Shown piece after piece: positions 54,407 to 63,422 of a stretch of 64,000 bases of DNA. The DNA is taken from NCBI GenBank assembly GCA_910575245.1, contig CAJTEN010000007.1, positions 163,323 through 227,322 of the forward strand, read 5' to 3'. Numbering within the stretch: position 1 is the stretch's first letter; each line of letters opens with the position of its first letter. This stretch comes from Clostridia bacterium. GTDB taxonomy: Bacteria > Bacillota > Clostridia > Lachnospirales > Lachnospiraceae. Under the pieces are notes generated by a model. It ran no database searches, had not been told where the DNA came from, and worked only from the letters and a program-made list of their open reading frames with translations. Both the position numbers and the translations under genes were made by a program.

Positions 54407-55243
54407 ATGCAGATTGCGGTTTGCGATGATGAAAAGGCAGTACGGGAGATTCTTAAGGATAAAATAGAGAAAGCCTGCCGGGAGACCGGCATGGCATGTC
54501 AGGTCAAATGTTACTGTTCGGGGGAGGAACTGCTGTCGGCAGAAGATATGCCGGAGCTTCTTTTCCTGGATATTCAGATGCCGGGGATAGACGGCATGGA
54601 TGCGGCGGCCCAACTGAGAAGAAGACAGTGGGACACGATCCTGATATTTGTGACGGCACTGTCAGAATATGTTTATGATGCCTTTGATGTGGGAGCGTTC
54701 CACTATCTTGTGAAGCCCTTTCGGGATGAAAAACTCAGAGAGATACTGATCAGGGCGGCGGAACAGTATAAGAAACAGCGTCAGAGGGCATGCAGGGAAG
54801 AGCGCGGACATTCCGGGAACGCGGAGGCGCAGTATCCCGAAACAGCGGACACGGAGAGATACGGAACCGGAACGGCGGTACCGCATGCCATCCCGGCGCA
54901 GACTCCCGGGCAGGGCTTTCAGGGAGTCATTCTCGTCAAGCGGGGCGGCATTTCTACGGCGGTACCGGTGGAGAGCATCATCTATGCCGAAGTATTTAAC
55001 CGCAAGGTCACATTGCATACGACGAATGGAACCCTGGAATACTACGGAAAACTGACAGATCTGTCACAACAGGTCGGTGATCATTTCTACAGGACACATC
55101 GGGCCTATCTGGTGAATCTGAAATATGTGGAGAAGTATGACGCTGCAACGATCTGGCTGGAACAGGGAAAGGCATTGGTGTCGAAGAAGCAGTTTGCCGG
55201 ATTTGTGAAACAGTATATGCGTTATATCGGCGGGAGAGGATGA
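54407..55243 (+). CDS. LytTR-type response regulator (AgrA/LytR like)
   Basis: A two-component regulator of 278 residues. The receiver domain (1-120) has the acidic pair at Asp7-Asp8, the phospho-acceptor Asp55 in LFLDIQMPG, and Lys in YLVKPF. A variable Gln/Glu-rich linker (about 125-175) leads to a LytTR DNA-binding domain (about 180-275): VILVKRGGISTAVPVESIIYAEVFNRKVTLHT ... FYRTHRAYLVNLKYV. Starts at 54365, 54389 and 54407 are possible. I prefer 54407 because receiver domains begin MxIAVCDD. The kinase gene follows 4 bases after the stop. The target is unknown. The neighbouring sugar genes are one possibility. Confidence 0.85.
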   Translation: MQIAVCDDEKAVREILKDKIEKACRETGMACQVKCYCSGEELLSAEDMPELLFLDIQMPGIDGMDAAAQLRRRQWDTILIFVTALSEYVYDAFDVGAFHYLVKPFRDEKLREILIRAAEQYKKQRQRACREERGHSGNAEAQYPETADTERYGTGTAVPHAIPAQTPGQGFQGVILVKRGGISTAVPVESIIYAEVFNRKVTLHTTNGTLEYYGKLTDLSQQVGDHFYRTHRAYLVNLKYVEKYDAATIWLEQGKALVSKKQFAGFVKQYMRYIGGRG

Positions 55244-55247
55244 CAGA

Positions 55248-56687
55248 ATGGATCCGTTAGAACCATATTATCAGATTGTCTCCGGTATATGCGGAGTGGC
55301 CGTTACATTGTTTGATGCATTTTGCTATGTGCTTTGGATCAGGCCGTTTGTGCGGCCAGACATCTTTGGCCGGGCTGTCTGGACCGGAATTGCTTATGCG
55401 GCAGTCATGATTTTCTTGCAGCAGATGCCTTTTTTTATTCCCAATGTACTGGCTTACGGTATAGGAGATTTTGCGGCGTTTCTGGTCATGTGTCTGATGG
55501 ACAGGAAGAATCCGGGACAGAAGGTATTCCTTGCCGTCACTTTTTTCTGTATGCGCTGGCAGTCATGGGAGGTGTGGGTTGAGGCCACAACCTGGCTGTA
55601 TCAGGAACTGGTGTTTTTTCTGTTGTCAACAGAAGGGCATGCATCCCTGCCTAAGCTGTATGTACTTGCCACAGAAAGCTATGAATTCTGGTTTTACGTC
55701 TATATTGCGGAGCGCATCTTCAGTATGATACTGGGAGCAGTGCTGATGTACGGTGCGGTGCGGCTGATGCTTCGGGTTTACAGCGGCACGGAGGCTCATA
55801 TGAAGGGGAAGGAAGTCTTGTTACTGACCATGCCGTCTGTATCCGGAATCGTTGCTTATGGCGTACTGCAGCTTTACAGAACGGCATATGAAAAGGATAC
55901 TGCGAAGAGTGTGTTTGACCTTCCGGGGCATTTTCTGCTGATGGCTCTATACAGCCTTATCTGTTACATTACGATTCTGGTCGTTGTGTATGTGTTTCGG
56001 AAGTGGAAACAGGAACAGGAGGAGAATGAGCAGCGCATGCTTTTTACGGCACAGGTGAAGGAGATGCGCAGCCACATTGCGGAAGTGGAGCGGCTGTATT
56101 CGGATATGCGCAGGCTCCGGCATGATATGGGCAATCATCTGATGACGCTGGAACAATTGTACCAGAGGGAAGAGTATGGAGCGGCGGGCAGGTATGCAGG
56201 GAGGCTGAAAGCGGAAATAGAGAATGTCTCCACGGATATCAAAAGCGGGAATCCGGTCACGGACGCGATTCTGTCCGGCAGAAAAAAAGAGATGGAGGAG
56301 CAGGGGATCTCCTTTACCTGTGATTTTCATTATCCGCAGAAGGCTAAGCTGGAGGCCTTCGATATCAGCATTATTCTGAACAATGCCTTGAACAATGCCA
56401 TCGAGGCAGTCGGACGGGAACAGCAGCGGGAGATAGTTCTGGTCTCAACCCGTGTGAAAAATATGTATATGATAGAGGTGATAAATCCTTTTACAGGGCA
56501 GCTTAAGACGGACAGACAAACCGGCCTGCCGCTTACGACTAAGCAGCAGGAGGGGCATGGCTTCGGTCTTGCAGGTATCCGCCATGCGGCGCGGAAATAC
56601 TATGGCGATATGGAGATCGCCGTGGAGGAGCGTGCAGGCGGAAAATTCTGTGTGCTGAGGATAATGCTGCAGATACCATCGGATTAG
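55248..56687 (+). CDS. GHKL-type sensor histidine kinase
   Basis: A 479-residue membrane kinase of the AgrC-like class. The N-terminal half has about six membrane helices (first near 9-30, last near 231-252). A coiled-coil segment follows, then the His box RLRHDMGNHLMTLEQL with His292 as phospho-site. The ATPase domain has NNALNNAIEAV near 380 and the glycine box GHGFGLAGIRHAARKYYGD near 442. It is coupled to the response-regulator gene. Such kinases sense peptides or membrane signals. No peptide precursor gene of the AgrD type is visible next to it. Confidence 0.88.
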   Translation: MDPLEPYYQIVSGICGVAVTLFDAFCYVLWIRPFVRPDIFGRAVWTGIAYAAVMIFLQQMPFFIPNVLAYGIGDFAAFLVMCLMDRKNPGQKVFLAVTFFCMRWQSWEVWVEATTWLYQELVFFLLSTEGHASLPKLYVLATESYEFWFYVYIAERIFSMILGAVLMYGAVRLMLRVYSGTEAHMKGKEVLLLTMPSVSGIVAYGVLQLYRTAYEKDTAKSVFDLPGHFLLMALYSLICYITILVVVYVFRKWKQEQEENEQRMLFTAQVKEMRSHIAEVERLYSDMRRLRHDMGNHLMTLEQLYQREEYGAAGRYAGRLKAEIENVSTDIKSGNPVTDAILSGRKKEMEEQGISFTCDFHYPQKAKLEAFDISIILNNALNNAIEAVGREQQREIVLVSTRVKNMYMIEVINPFTGQLKTDRQTGLPLTTKQQEGHGFGLAGIRHAARKYYGDMEIAVEERAGGKFCVLRIMLQIPSD

Positions 56688-56699
56688 AGAGTGGCTGAA

Positions 56700-56859
56700 C
56701 CAATGTCATTAAGTTAAGCCGGACGCGCCTTCGCTCAGTTCCAAACGCAGCGGTACTAAATTCGTGAAAAACCTCATTAAGTACCGGCGCTTTCCAATGG
56801 CCCTCAGGAGAATCCTGTCATATCAGACGCTGTGTATAGACTTAACTTAATGACATTGG
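56700..56859. mobile_element. 160-bp MITE with 8-bp target duplication
   Basis: The ends are perfect inverted repeats: CCAATGTCATTAAGTTAAG (56700-56718) and its reverse complement (56841-56859). The 8-bp sequence TGGCTGAA stands directly on both sides (56692-56699 and 56860-56867) as a target duplication. The 122-base centre has no open frame. It is a non-autonomous element that was moved by a transposase from elsewhere, and it landed in a GGCTGAACTGTT repeat. Confidence 0.85.
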
Positions 56860-56867
56860 TGGCTGAA

Positions 56868-57040
56868 CTGTTGTTACAGTTCACGGCCTAACCGTCCGCG
56901 GACTGTAACGCATCCAGCCCATGAAAAGTCGCCTTCGGCGAGGGGCTGGATGCCTGAAACCGTAGCTTTATCGGCCGGATGCCTTGCAGCAGGGTGCAAG
57001 GCACCGTGAATAGTAACGAACTGTTACGGAACTGCTATGA
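56868..57040 (+). repeat. Copy 2 of the dispersed stem-loop repeat family
   Basis: GCATCCAGCCC (56910-56920) pairs with GGGCTGGATGC (56943-56953), and the inner hairpin is TCGCC TTC GGCGA (56929-56941). It has the same plan as 29914-29973, but both sides of the stem have changed together. A GGATGCCTTGCAGC / GGTGCAAGGCACC pair and GAACTGTTACGGAAC follow. Confidence 0.6.
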
Positions 57041-57056
57041 TTCCATCGGTTTTTGC

Positions 57057-57129
57057 TTGCACTTCCCGTGAATTTTTGTATAATAGAATATAAGGTAAGA
57101 AAGCACCTACGGCGTAGGTGCTTTCTTAC
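57057..57129 (+). promoter_or_regulatory. Promoter with strong 5' leader hairpin upstream of the YcxB gene
   Basis: TTGCAC (57057-57062), 16 bases, then TATAAT (57079-57084). Beginning 11 bases after the -10 box is a 16-bp perfect stem, GTAAGAAAGCACCTAC / GTAGGTGCTTTCTTAC (57095-57129, loop GGC). The hairpin would form the very 5' end of the transcript and could stabilise it or act as an early stop. Confidence 0.6.
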
Positions 57130-57185
57130 GGAACAAAAGTGTAATAAAATATACAACGGTATGATTCCAAGAGGTCGAAAACAAC

Positions 57186-57665
57186 ATGGAAATAGAATTT
57201 GATGTTAAGATTACGCCCAATATTTTATATGATTATATGCTGCGGCATACCTACAGCAGTCTGTCCGGCCTTATGGGGTCTCTGGTGGGCGTGATGATGC
57301 TGATGCTCTTTGGGTCCAACAGGCAGCCCATCTGCCTGATCATCGGTATCGTGATTCTTCTGTATCTTCCCTGGACTCTCTTCATCAAGTCCAGACAGCA
57401 GGCGCTTAACACGCCGGCCTTCAGGAAGCCGCTGCATTACCGGCTGTCGGAGGAGGGAATAGAAGTGTCTCAGGACGATACGGCAGAGAAGATGGGGTGG
57501 GACGGTATGTACAAGGCGGTTTCCACCACACACAGTATTATTGTATACACGGCGCGTACCAGCGCGTGTATCTTTCCGAAGAAGGATCTGGGTGAGAACA
57601 AATATAAGGTGATTGAGATCATCTCAACACATATGCCGCCAAAGAAAGTAAAGATAAGAGGATGA
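57186..57665 (+). CDS. YcxB family membrane protein
   Basis: A 159-residue protein with an N-terminal soluble strand (EIEFDVKITPNILYDYML), two membrane helices (about 29-45 and 50-64, LIIGIVILLYLPWTLFI) and a C-terminal YcxB-like domain: YRLSEEGIEVSQDDTAEKMGWDGMYKAVSTTHSIIVYTAR followed by CIFPKKDL. The function of YcxB proteins is unknown. The stop lies about 80 bases before tsaE, on the same strand, so this gene may lead the tsaE-tsaB-rimI operon and bring it under the promoter at 57057. Confidence 0.75.
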   Translation: MEIEFDVKITPNILYDYMLRHTYSSLSGLMGSLVGVMMLMLFGSNRQPICLIIGIVILLYLPWTLFIKSRQQALNTPAFRKPLHYRLSEEGIEVSQDDTAEKMGWDGMYKAVSTTHSIIVYTARTSACIFPKKDLGENKYKVIEIISTHMPPKKVKIRG

Positions 57666-57745
57666 AACATGAAGTAACTCCAAGGCGGCAGAGAACGCGG
57701 CCGCAGAGTTATCAAAAGAGCCGTAAATCAGATGAAGGATGTAAT

Positions 57746-58216
57746 GTGAGCATGTCGGGAAATAAGGCAGCAAAGAAGATAATAGAGACGCACAGTGCCG
57801 AAGAGACATTCGAACTGGGCAGAAGGATCGGCCGGCAGGCCAGAGCCGGAGAAGTTTATACCCTGACAGGGGATCTGGGTGTCGGCAAGACTGTTCTGAC
57901 CCAGGGAGTCGCTGCCGGGCTGGACATAGAGGAACCGGTCAGCAGCCCGACTTTCACAATTCTGCAGATCTATGAGGAGGGCAGACTCCCGTTCTACCAT
58001 TTTGATGTGTACCGCATCGGTGATGTGGAAGAGATGGAGGAGATTGGTTATGAGGACTGCTTCTACGGAGAAGGGATCTGCCTGATCGAGTGGGCGAATC
58101 GGATCGAGGAGATCCTGCCGCAGGCATACAGGCAGATTACGATCGAGAAGGATCTGGAGAAAGGATTTGATTACCGCAGGATCACGGTGGAACAACGGAA
58201 TGGAGATTGTTTATGA
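57746..58216 (+). CDS. tsaE: tRNA t6A37 threonylcarbamoyl transfer ATPase TsaE
   Basis: TsaE is the small ATPase that supports the TsaB-TsaD complex in making N6-threonylcarbamoyladenosine at position 37 of ANN-decoding tRNAs. The P-loop is LTGDLGVGKTVLTQG near 40-54. PVSSPTFTILQIYEEG, FYHFDVYRIGD and CLIEWANRIEEILP are the family motifs. The protein has 156 residues from GTG 57746, which has AAGGA upstream. ATG 57752 is almost as likely. A longer in-frame start overlapping ycxB exists but adds a tail not found in the family. The stop overlaps tsaB by ATGA. Confidence 0.93.
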   Translation: MSMSGNKAAKKIIETHSAEETFELGRRIGRQARAGEVYTLTGDLGVGKTVLTQGVAAGLDIEEPVSSPTFTILQIYEEGRLPFYHFDVYRIGDVEEMEEIGYEDCFYGEGICLIEWANRIEEILPQAYRQITIEKDLEKGFDYRRITVEQRNGDCL

Positions 58217-58926
58217 AGATACTGGCATTGGACAGTTCCGGATTGGTGGCTTCTGTGGCAGTCACGGAAGACGATGTTCTGATCGCGGAATATACCATAC
58301 AATATAAGAAGACGCATTCCCAGACATTGCTCCCTATGCTGGAGGAGGTCAGGAGGATGGTGGAACTTGCCATGGATCAGGTAGATGCCATTGCGGTGGC
58401 GGCTGGGCCGGGTTCCTTTACCGGACTGCGTATCGGTTCGGCCACGGCCAAGGGACTAGCCCTTGCCCTGGAGAAGCCGATTATTCCGGTGCCGACGCTG
58501 GATGGGCTTGCCTGGCAGATGTATGGTACGGATGCGCTTGTGTGTCCGATCATGGATGCACGGAGAAGCCAGGTTTATACAGGATTGTATGAGTTTATAT
58601 ACCAGGGGGAAAGTTATGACATGCGTGTCATTAAGAAACAGTGTGCTGTTTCTTTTGACGAAATTGCGGAGGAGATTAACAGGACAGGCAGAAATGTTAT
58701 TTTTGTAGGAGACGGGATTCCGGTTTTCCGGGAACGTATGAAGGAAGTTCTGAGGGTTGCTTATACATTGGCGCCGGCCCATCGCAACAGACAGTCTGCC
58801 GCATGCATTGCCGCCCTTGGAAGGATTTATTATGAGCAGGGCAGGACCGTGAGCGGTGAAGCGCATGTGCCGGAGTATCTGAGACTGTCCCAGGCCGAGC
58901 GGGAGCGGGCAGGCAGCCAAGGCTGA
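58213..58926 (+). CDS. tsaB: tRNA t6A37 threonylcarbamoyl complex subunit TsaB
   Basis: TsaB is the partner and scaffold of TsaD in t6A synthesis. The 237-residue protein starts MKILALDSSGLVASVAVTEDD, with the ASKHA-type fold, and has VDAIAVAAGPGSFTGLRIGSATAKGLA near 59-85, the hallmark of TsaB. The C-terminal part (about 110-237) is the usual variable domain. It is coupled to tsaE by an ATGA overlap. The start at 58213 replaces a TTG 6 bases upstream. The repeat motif GGCTGAACTGTTTGG follows the stop. Confidence 0.93.
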   Translation: MKILALDSSGLVASVAVTEDDVLIAEYTIQYKKTHSQTLLPMLEEVRRMVELAMDQVDAIAVAAGPGSFTGLRIGSATAKGLALALEKPIIPVPTLDGLAWQMYGTDALVCPIMDARRSQVYTGLYEFIYQGESYDMRVIKKQCAVSFDEIAEEINRTGRNVIFVGDGIPVFRERMKEVLRVAYTLAPAHRNRQSAACIAALGRIYYEQGRTVSGEAHVPEYLRLSQAERERAGSQG

Positions 58927-59024
58927 ACTGTTTGGCAAGCGCCTTCCCATTTTTTTGGCATGTACGAATCTCGTAATCCGCTTATGGATTTGAGTGATAA
59001 AGTAACGTTTCAATGAGGGAAAAT

Positions 59025-59459
59025 ATGGTTATCTATAGAAGAATGACTCCGGAGGACGTGCCGGTTATCAGCAGGCTGGAAGAAGAAACCTTCTCCATGC
59101 CCTGGTCGGCGTCTTCTTTTCTGGAGATGATCAGCAAAGAAGACGCCCGGTATTATGTGGCGGAGAAAGATGGTAAGATTCTGGGCGGCTGTGGAGTCCT
59201 TATGATCGCAGGGGAGGGAAACATCACCAATGTGGTCATAGCTCCGGAGGCGAGAAATCAGGGGATCGGCACGGCAATGCTCCGCCATCTGATGGCGGAG
59301 GGGGACCAGGAAGGACTGACGGCTTATACGCTGGAAGTCAGGATCAGCAACGTTGCGGCGATTCATGTATATGAGAAGCTTGGATTCGAGTCGGCGGGCA
59401 TACGCCCGGGTTTCTATGAGAAACCGGTGGAGGATGCCATAATTTACTGGAAGAGATAG
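59025..59459 (+). CDS. rimI: Ribosomal protein S18 alanine N-acetyltransferase RimI
   Basis: RimI acetylates the N-terminal alanine of ribosomal protein S18. The GNAT protein of 144 residues has the acetyl-CoA loop RNQGIGTAML near 84-93. The ends fit the RimI subgroup: RRMTPEDVPVISRLEEETFSMPWSASSF at the start and LEVRISNVAAIHVYEKLGFESAGIRPGFYEKP at the end. Its place beside tsaE and tsaB is the standard bacterial arrangement. ATG 59025 behind GAGGGA was chosen over 59013. Confidence 0.9.
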   Translation: MVIYRRMTPEDVPVISRLEEETFSMPWSASSFLEMISKEDARYYVAEKDGKILGGCGVLMIAGEGNITNVVIAPEARNQGIGTAMLRHLMAEGDQEGLTAYTLEVRISNVAAIHVYEKLGFESAGIRPGFYEKPVEDAIIYWKR

Positions 59460-59620
59460 GAACAGCATGGAACAATTACCACTGTTGTTACACATTTTGT
59501 TTGATAAAATGAGAAGGACCAGAACAAGGCAGCCGATTTTCATGCGGCATGTATTATGTGGTACAGCGCATGACAGAAGGGATTGCCGCTAACAAAAGGT
59601 AACATAATAGGAGGTTTGCC

Positions 59621-59869
59621 ATGCGCATCTATTCAGAACAGAAGGAAACAAAGTTGGTTGAGGTAATCTGTAACTGCTGTGGTAAGAAATTATTGGTAGA
59701 AAATGGATTTCTCAAAGAAGAGTGTATTCATATAACACACGATTTTGGTTTTTTCGGGAAAAGCGACGGCACAAGCCATGTGTTTGATCTGTGCGAAGAA
59801 TGTTATGAGAAGATTATTGCCGGTTTCGCGGTTCCTGCAGAAGTTCATGAGCGTGAGGAACTGATTTAA
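59621..59869 (+). CDS. Small zinc-ribbon-like protein
   Basis: An 82-residue protein with CNCCGK near 18-23 and CEECYE near 59-64, two Cys pairs that probably bind one zinc ion. The middle (ITHDFGFFGKSDGTSHVFDL) resembles small hypothetical proteins of Lachnospiraceae. GGAGG lies before the ATG at 59621. It stands between rimI and rnz with about 160 and 85 bases of free sequence. No function can be stated. Confidence 0.65.
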   Translation: MRIYSEQKETKLVEVICNCCGKKLLVENGFLKEECIHITHDFGFFGKSDGTSHVFDLCEECYEKIIAGFAVPAEVHEREELI

Positions 59870-59954
59870 ATCAGGAAGCTTTCCCGTCCTGCAAAAAACA
59901 GTATTCGGGCAGTTTGGGTTAAAGCTTACCGGAATTGACAGAATAGGAGCACAC

Positions 59955-60866
59955 ATGTTAGATATCTGCTTATTGGGCACAGGGGGCATGATGCCTCTGC
60001 CGTATCGGTGGCTCACATCGATGATGGCACGGTATAACGGAACCGGCATATTGATTGACTGCGGAGAAGGTACCCAGATTGCCTTGAAGGAAAAGGGATG
60101 GAGCCCGAAGCCAATCGATATCATTTGTTTTACCCATTACCATGCGGATCATGTCAGCGGACTGCCGGGCATGCTGCTCACCATGGGAAATGCGGAACGG
60201 ACCAAGCCCCTTGTGCTTATCGGGCCGAAAGGACTTATTAAGGTGGTGAATGCCTTGCGCGTGATTGCACCGGAACTTCCTTTCGAGATCAGATGCATGG
60301 AGCTGACAGAGCCGGAACAGTCGATTGCATTTGACGGTTTCCGGATAGAAGCCTATAAGGTCAATCACAACGTAATCTGTTACGGCTATAATATAGTAGT
60401 GGAACGTATCGGTAAATTTGATGTGCAAAGAGCCATGCAGTTAAATGTTCCCAAAAACTACTGGAACCGTCTGCAAAAAGGTGAGATAATAGAGACAGAG
60501 GACGGAACCCTTACACCGGATATGGTGCTGGGGGAACCGCGTAAAGGGCTTAAAGTGACATACTGTACAGATACCAGGCCTACAGAAAGCATTGTCAGGG
60601 CGGCTGAGGGGGCAGACCTTTTTATCTGTGAAGGGATGTACGGAGAGCCGGAGAAGCAGCAGAAGGCAAGAGAATATAAGCATATGACATTCTATGAAGC
60701 CGCAGAGCTTGCGAAACGGGCGGGCGTAAAGGAAATGTGGCTGACGCACTACAGTCCGTCGCTGACCCGTCCGGAGGAATATATGCGCGATGTGAAGAAA
60801 ATCTTCCAGAACGCGGTTGCGGCGAAAGACGGCAGGAGCGTGGATCTCATGTATGAGGAGGAATAG
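59955..60866 (+). CDS. rnz: Ribonuclease Z
   Basis: RNase Z cuts the 3' trailer from precursor tRNAs, needed where CCA is not encoded, as in the two serine tRNA genes here. The 303-residue metallo-beta-lactamase protein has ICFTHYHADHVSGLPG near 55-70 (HxHxDH), IDCGEGTQIALKEKG near 35, and TYCTDTRPTESIVRAAEGADLFICEGMYG near 203-231. The last metal histidines are in LTHYSPSLTRPEEY near 265. It is the short form and appears complete. AGGAG precedes the ATG. Confidence 0.9.
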   Translation: MLDICLLGTGGMMPLPYRWLTSMMARYNGTGILIDCGEGTQIALKEKGWSPKPIDIICFTHYHADHVSGLPGMLLTMGNAERTKPLVLIGPKGLIKVVNALRVIAPELPFEIRCMELTEPEQSIAFDGFRIEAYKVNHNVICYGYNIVVERIGKFDVQRAMQLNVPKNYWNRLQKGEIIETEDGTLTPDMVLGEPRKGLKVTYCTDTRPTESIVRAAEGADLFICEGMYGEPEKQQKAREYKHMTFYEAAELAKRAGVKEMWLTHYSPSLTRPEEYMRDVKKIFQNAVAAKDGRSVDLMYEEE

Positions 60867-60900
60867 TCCTTGAGGTCATGCGCCCGGAAAGGAGGAGGAC

Positions 60901-61470
60901 ATGAAACGTTCCGGAGTAATCAGTATCATTGTAACCTGTGTGATTCTTGTTGTGATCATCGGAGGGTTTGCCTTTTATCTGGCTCATAAATCACAGTCAG
61001 GAGCGGAGGAGGAAGTGGAATCGACGCAAGTGCAGAAGGTTCTGCAGAAGGATCTGGACAGGAACTATCCGCCTACGCCCAAGGAAGTGGTGAAATATTT
61101 CGCCGAGATCACCAAGTGCTTCTATAATGAGGAATATTCGGAAGATGACCTGGAGAAATTGGCTTATAAGATTCAGGAATTGTATGATACAGACCTTGTT
61201 GCGAACAAATCGCCGGAGGACTACCTGCAGGATCTGCGTTCCGATATCGCCGGCATGAAGGAACAGAAATCGTCAATCTACAGTTATGAGCTTTCTGCCA
61301 GTACGGATGTGGAGTATTTTACGGAGCAGGATTATGACTGTGCCAAGTTGTATTGCATTTTTAATGTGAAGCAGGGAGCCGGTACCGTGCCTTCCATGGA
61401 GCAGTTTGTTCTGCGTAAAGACGAGGAGGGGCACTGGAAGATACTGGGCTGGGACCTGGTGAATGATTAG
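60901..61470 (+). CDS. Membrane-anchored hypothetical protein (DUF6715-like)
   Basis: A 189-residue protein with an N-terminal membrane helix (VISIIVTCVILVVIIGGFAFYLA, about 6-28) and an extracellular domain. The domain contains YPPTPKEVVKYFAEITKCFYNEEYSEDDLEKLAYKIQELYD and ends with a nuclear-transport-factor-like strand pattern, GHWKILGWDLVND. It looks like proteins conserved beside tsaD in Lachnospiraceae. The name is from memory and is only a suggestion. GGAGGAGG lies before the ATG. Function unknown. Confidence 0.65.
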   Translation: MKRSGVISIIVTCVILVVIIGGFAFYLAHKSQSGAEEEVESTQVQKVLQKDLDRNYPPTPKEVVKYFAEITKCFYNEEYSEDDLEKLAYKIQELYDTDLVANKSPEDYLQDLRSDIAGMKEQKSSIYSYELSASTDVEYFTEQDYDCAKLYCIFNVKQGAGTVPSMEQFVLRKDEEGHWKILGWDLVND

Positions 61471-61540
61471 AATGGCCGGAATCCGTACGATCATTGTAAT
61501 GGAGATTCTGCGTTTATAATGGGAAACGGATAAAAGGAGC

Positions 61541-62590
61541 ATGGACATGCAGTTGGAAATGGACAATGAGGAAAATGTGACAATACTGGCGATAGAGAGT
61601 TCCTGTGACGAGACGGCGGCGTCAGTGGTCAGAAATGGCAGGGATGTTTTATCCAATATCATTTCTTCTCAGATAGACTTACATACGTTATATGGCGGTG
61701 TGGTTCCGGAGATAGCCTCCCGGAAGCATATTGAAAGAATCAATCAGGTGATTGCAGAGGCACTGCGCAGTGCGGACAAGAGACTGGAGGAAATGGATGC
61801 CGTCGCAGTGACCTATGGGCCTGGATTGGTGGGTGCGCTGCTGGTAGGGGTGTCGGCGGCCAAGGCGATCAGCTTCGCATCGGGAATTCCGCTGATCGGT
61901 GTGCACCATATCGAAGGGCATATCAGTGCCAATTATATAGAGAATAAAGAATTGGAGCCGCCCTTTGTATGTCTGGTGGTATCGGGTGGACATTCCCATC
62001 TGGTAGTGGTCAGGGATTACGGAGAATATGAGATTTTAGGACGCACCAGGGATGATGCGGCGGGAGAGGCTTTTGATAAGGTGGCAAGAGCCATTGGCCT
62101 GGGATATCCCGGAGGGCCGAAGATCGATAAGGTTTCCAAAGAAGGCAATCCGGAGGCGATCCGGTTTCCGAGAGCCAAGGTGGAAGGCTCTGTCTATGAT
62201 TTCAGTTTCAGCGGATTGAAGTCGGCGGTGCTGAATTATCTGAATTCCTGTGAAATGAAGGGAATGGAAATATGCCAGGCAGATGTGGCGGCTTCTTTCC
62301 AGAAAGCAGTAGTGGATGTACTGGTGGAGCATTCCATGCAGGCTGTGGAGGCATGCGGTCTACGCAAGTTTGCCATAGCAGGGGGCGTGGCATCGAACTC
62401 GGCGCTTCGGAGTGCACTGCAGAAAGCATGTGCGGATAAGAAGATTGCATTTTATCATCCGTCACCGGTTATGTGTACTGACAATGCGGCGATGATAGGT
62501 GCGGCGGCGTATTATGAATACTGCAGGGGCGTAAGACATGGGTACGATCTGAACGCGGTGCCGAATTTAAAATTGGGGGAGAGGGCATAG
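61541..62590 (+). CDS. tsaD: tRNA t6A37 threonylcarbamoyltransferase TsaD
   Basis: TsaD moves the threonylcarbamoyl group onto A37 of tRNA, working with TsaB and TsaE. The 349-residue protein has [16 protein letters not shown] near 16-31, the iron-binding HHIEGH at 122-127, [10 protein letters not shown] near 147-156, and [10 protein letters not shown] near 282-291. All are standard. It lies 2.6 kb from tsaB with rnz between. AAAGGAG precedes the ATG. Confidence 0.95.
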   Translation: MDMQLEMDNEENVTILAIESSCDETAASVVRNGRDVLSNIISSQIDLHTLYGGVVPEIASRKHIERINQVIAEALRSADKRLEEMDAVAVTYGPGLVGALLVGVSAAKAISFASGIPLIGVHHIEGHISANYIENKELEPPFVCLVVSGGHSHLVVVRDYGEYEILGRTRDDAAGEAFDKVARAIGLGYPGGPKIDKVSKEGNPEAIRFPRAKVEGSVYDFSFSGLKSAVLNYLNSCEMKGMEICQADVAASFQKAVVDVLVEHSMQAVEACGLRKFAIAGGVASNSALRSALQKACADKKIAFYHPSPVMCTDNAAMIGAAAYYEYCRGVRHGYDLNAVPNLKLGERA

Positions 62591-62646
62591 GATCAGGAAG
62601 GCCTGTCTGTGGCTTTTTTGGGAAGGTGCAGTAGAAAGGCGGGCAT

Positions 62647-63378
62647 ATGAAGAAAAGATGTACCGCAGTCCTGCTGGCGGCAGGAAGCGGGAGCAGAATG
62701 AAAAGCGACATTGCAAAGCAGTACATGCTGCTTGGGGGGAAGCCGCTGATCTGGTATGCACTGCATGTGATTGAGGAGTCTTCTGTTATCGATGACTGCG
62801 TTCTGGTCACCGGGGCAGAGGATATTTCTTATGTGCAGGAAGAAATCGTGGAGCGTTACGGATTTCATAAAGTAGATACAATCGTGGCAGGAGGGAAGGA
62901 ACGGTATGATTCGGTTTATCAGGCTCTTAAGGTGATTGAGAGCGGGGAGATGCGGGTTCGGAACAGGGATGGATATGTTTTTATCCATGACGGTGCACGG
63001 CCGTTCCTGACAGAAGATATTCTGCGGCGGGATTATGAGGCAGTGAAGACATTCCGTGCCTGTGTGACGGGAATGCCGGTAAAGGATACGATTAAGCTTG
63101 CCGGACAGGACGGCTGTGCGGTCCAGACACCTGACAGAAATTTTGTGTGGCAGATCCAGACACCTCAGGTGTTTGAAACTGCTCTTATTATAGAAGCTTA
63201 CAAAAAGCTGACCAAAGAGAAGGAGAGATGGCAGGCGGAAGGAATGAGCATCACGGATGATGCCATGGTGGTTGAAAATTTTATGTTTCTTCCGGTTAAA
63301 CTGGTACAGGGTTCTTATCAGAATATTAAGATTACCACACCGGAGGATCTGGTGATTGCAGAGGCCTTTTTGGCTTGA
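62647..63378 (+). CDS. ispD: 2-C-methyl-D-erythritol 4-phosphate cytidylyltransferase
   Basis: IspD joins CTP and methylerythritol phosphate in the non-mevalonate isoprenoid pathway. The 243-residue protein starts KKRCTAVLLAAGSGSRMKSDIAKQYMLLGGKPL, the nucleotide-binding loop, and has IVAGGKERYDSVYQAL near 79-94, FIHDGARPFL near 115-124, and the C-terminal QTPQVFETALIIEAYKK and ITTPEDLVIAEAFL. It is complete. It follows tsaD by 56 bases on the same strand. No other isoprenoid gene is adjacent. Confidence 0.93.
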   Translation: MKKRCTAVLLAAGSGSRMKSDIAKQYMLLGGKPLIWYALHVIEESSVIDDCVLVTGAEDISYVQEEIVERYGFHKVDTIVAGGKERYDSVYQALKVIESGEMRVRNRDGYVFIHDGARPFLTEDILRRDYEAVKTFRACVTGMPVKDTIKLAGQDGCAVQTPDRNFVWQIQTPQVFETALIIEAYKKLTKEKERWQAEGMSITDDAMVVENFMFLPVKLVQGSYQNIKITTPEDLVIAEAFLA

Positions 63379-63422
63379 AAACTGACGGTATGAAATTTTT
63401 TGTAATTTTAGTAAAAAATGTG

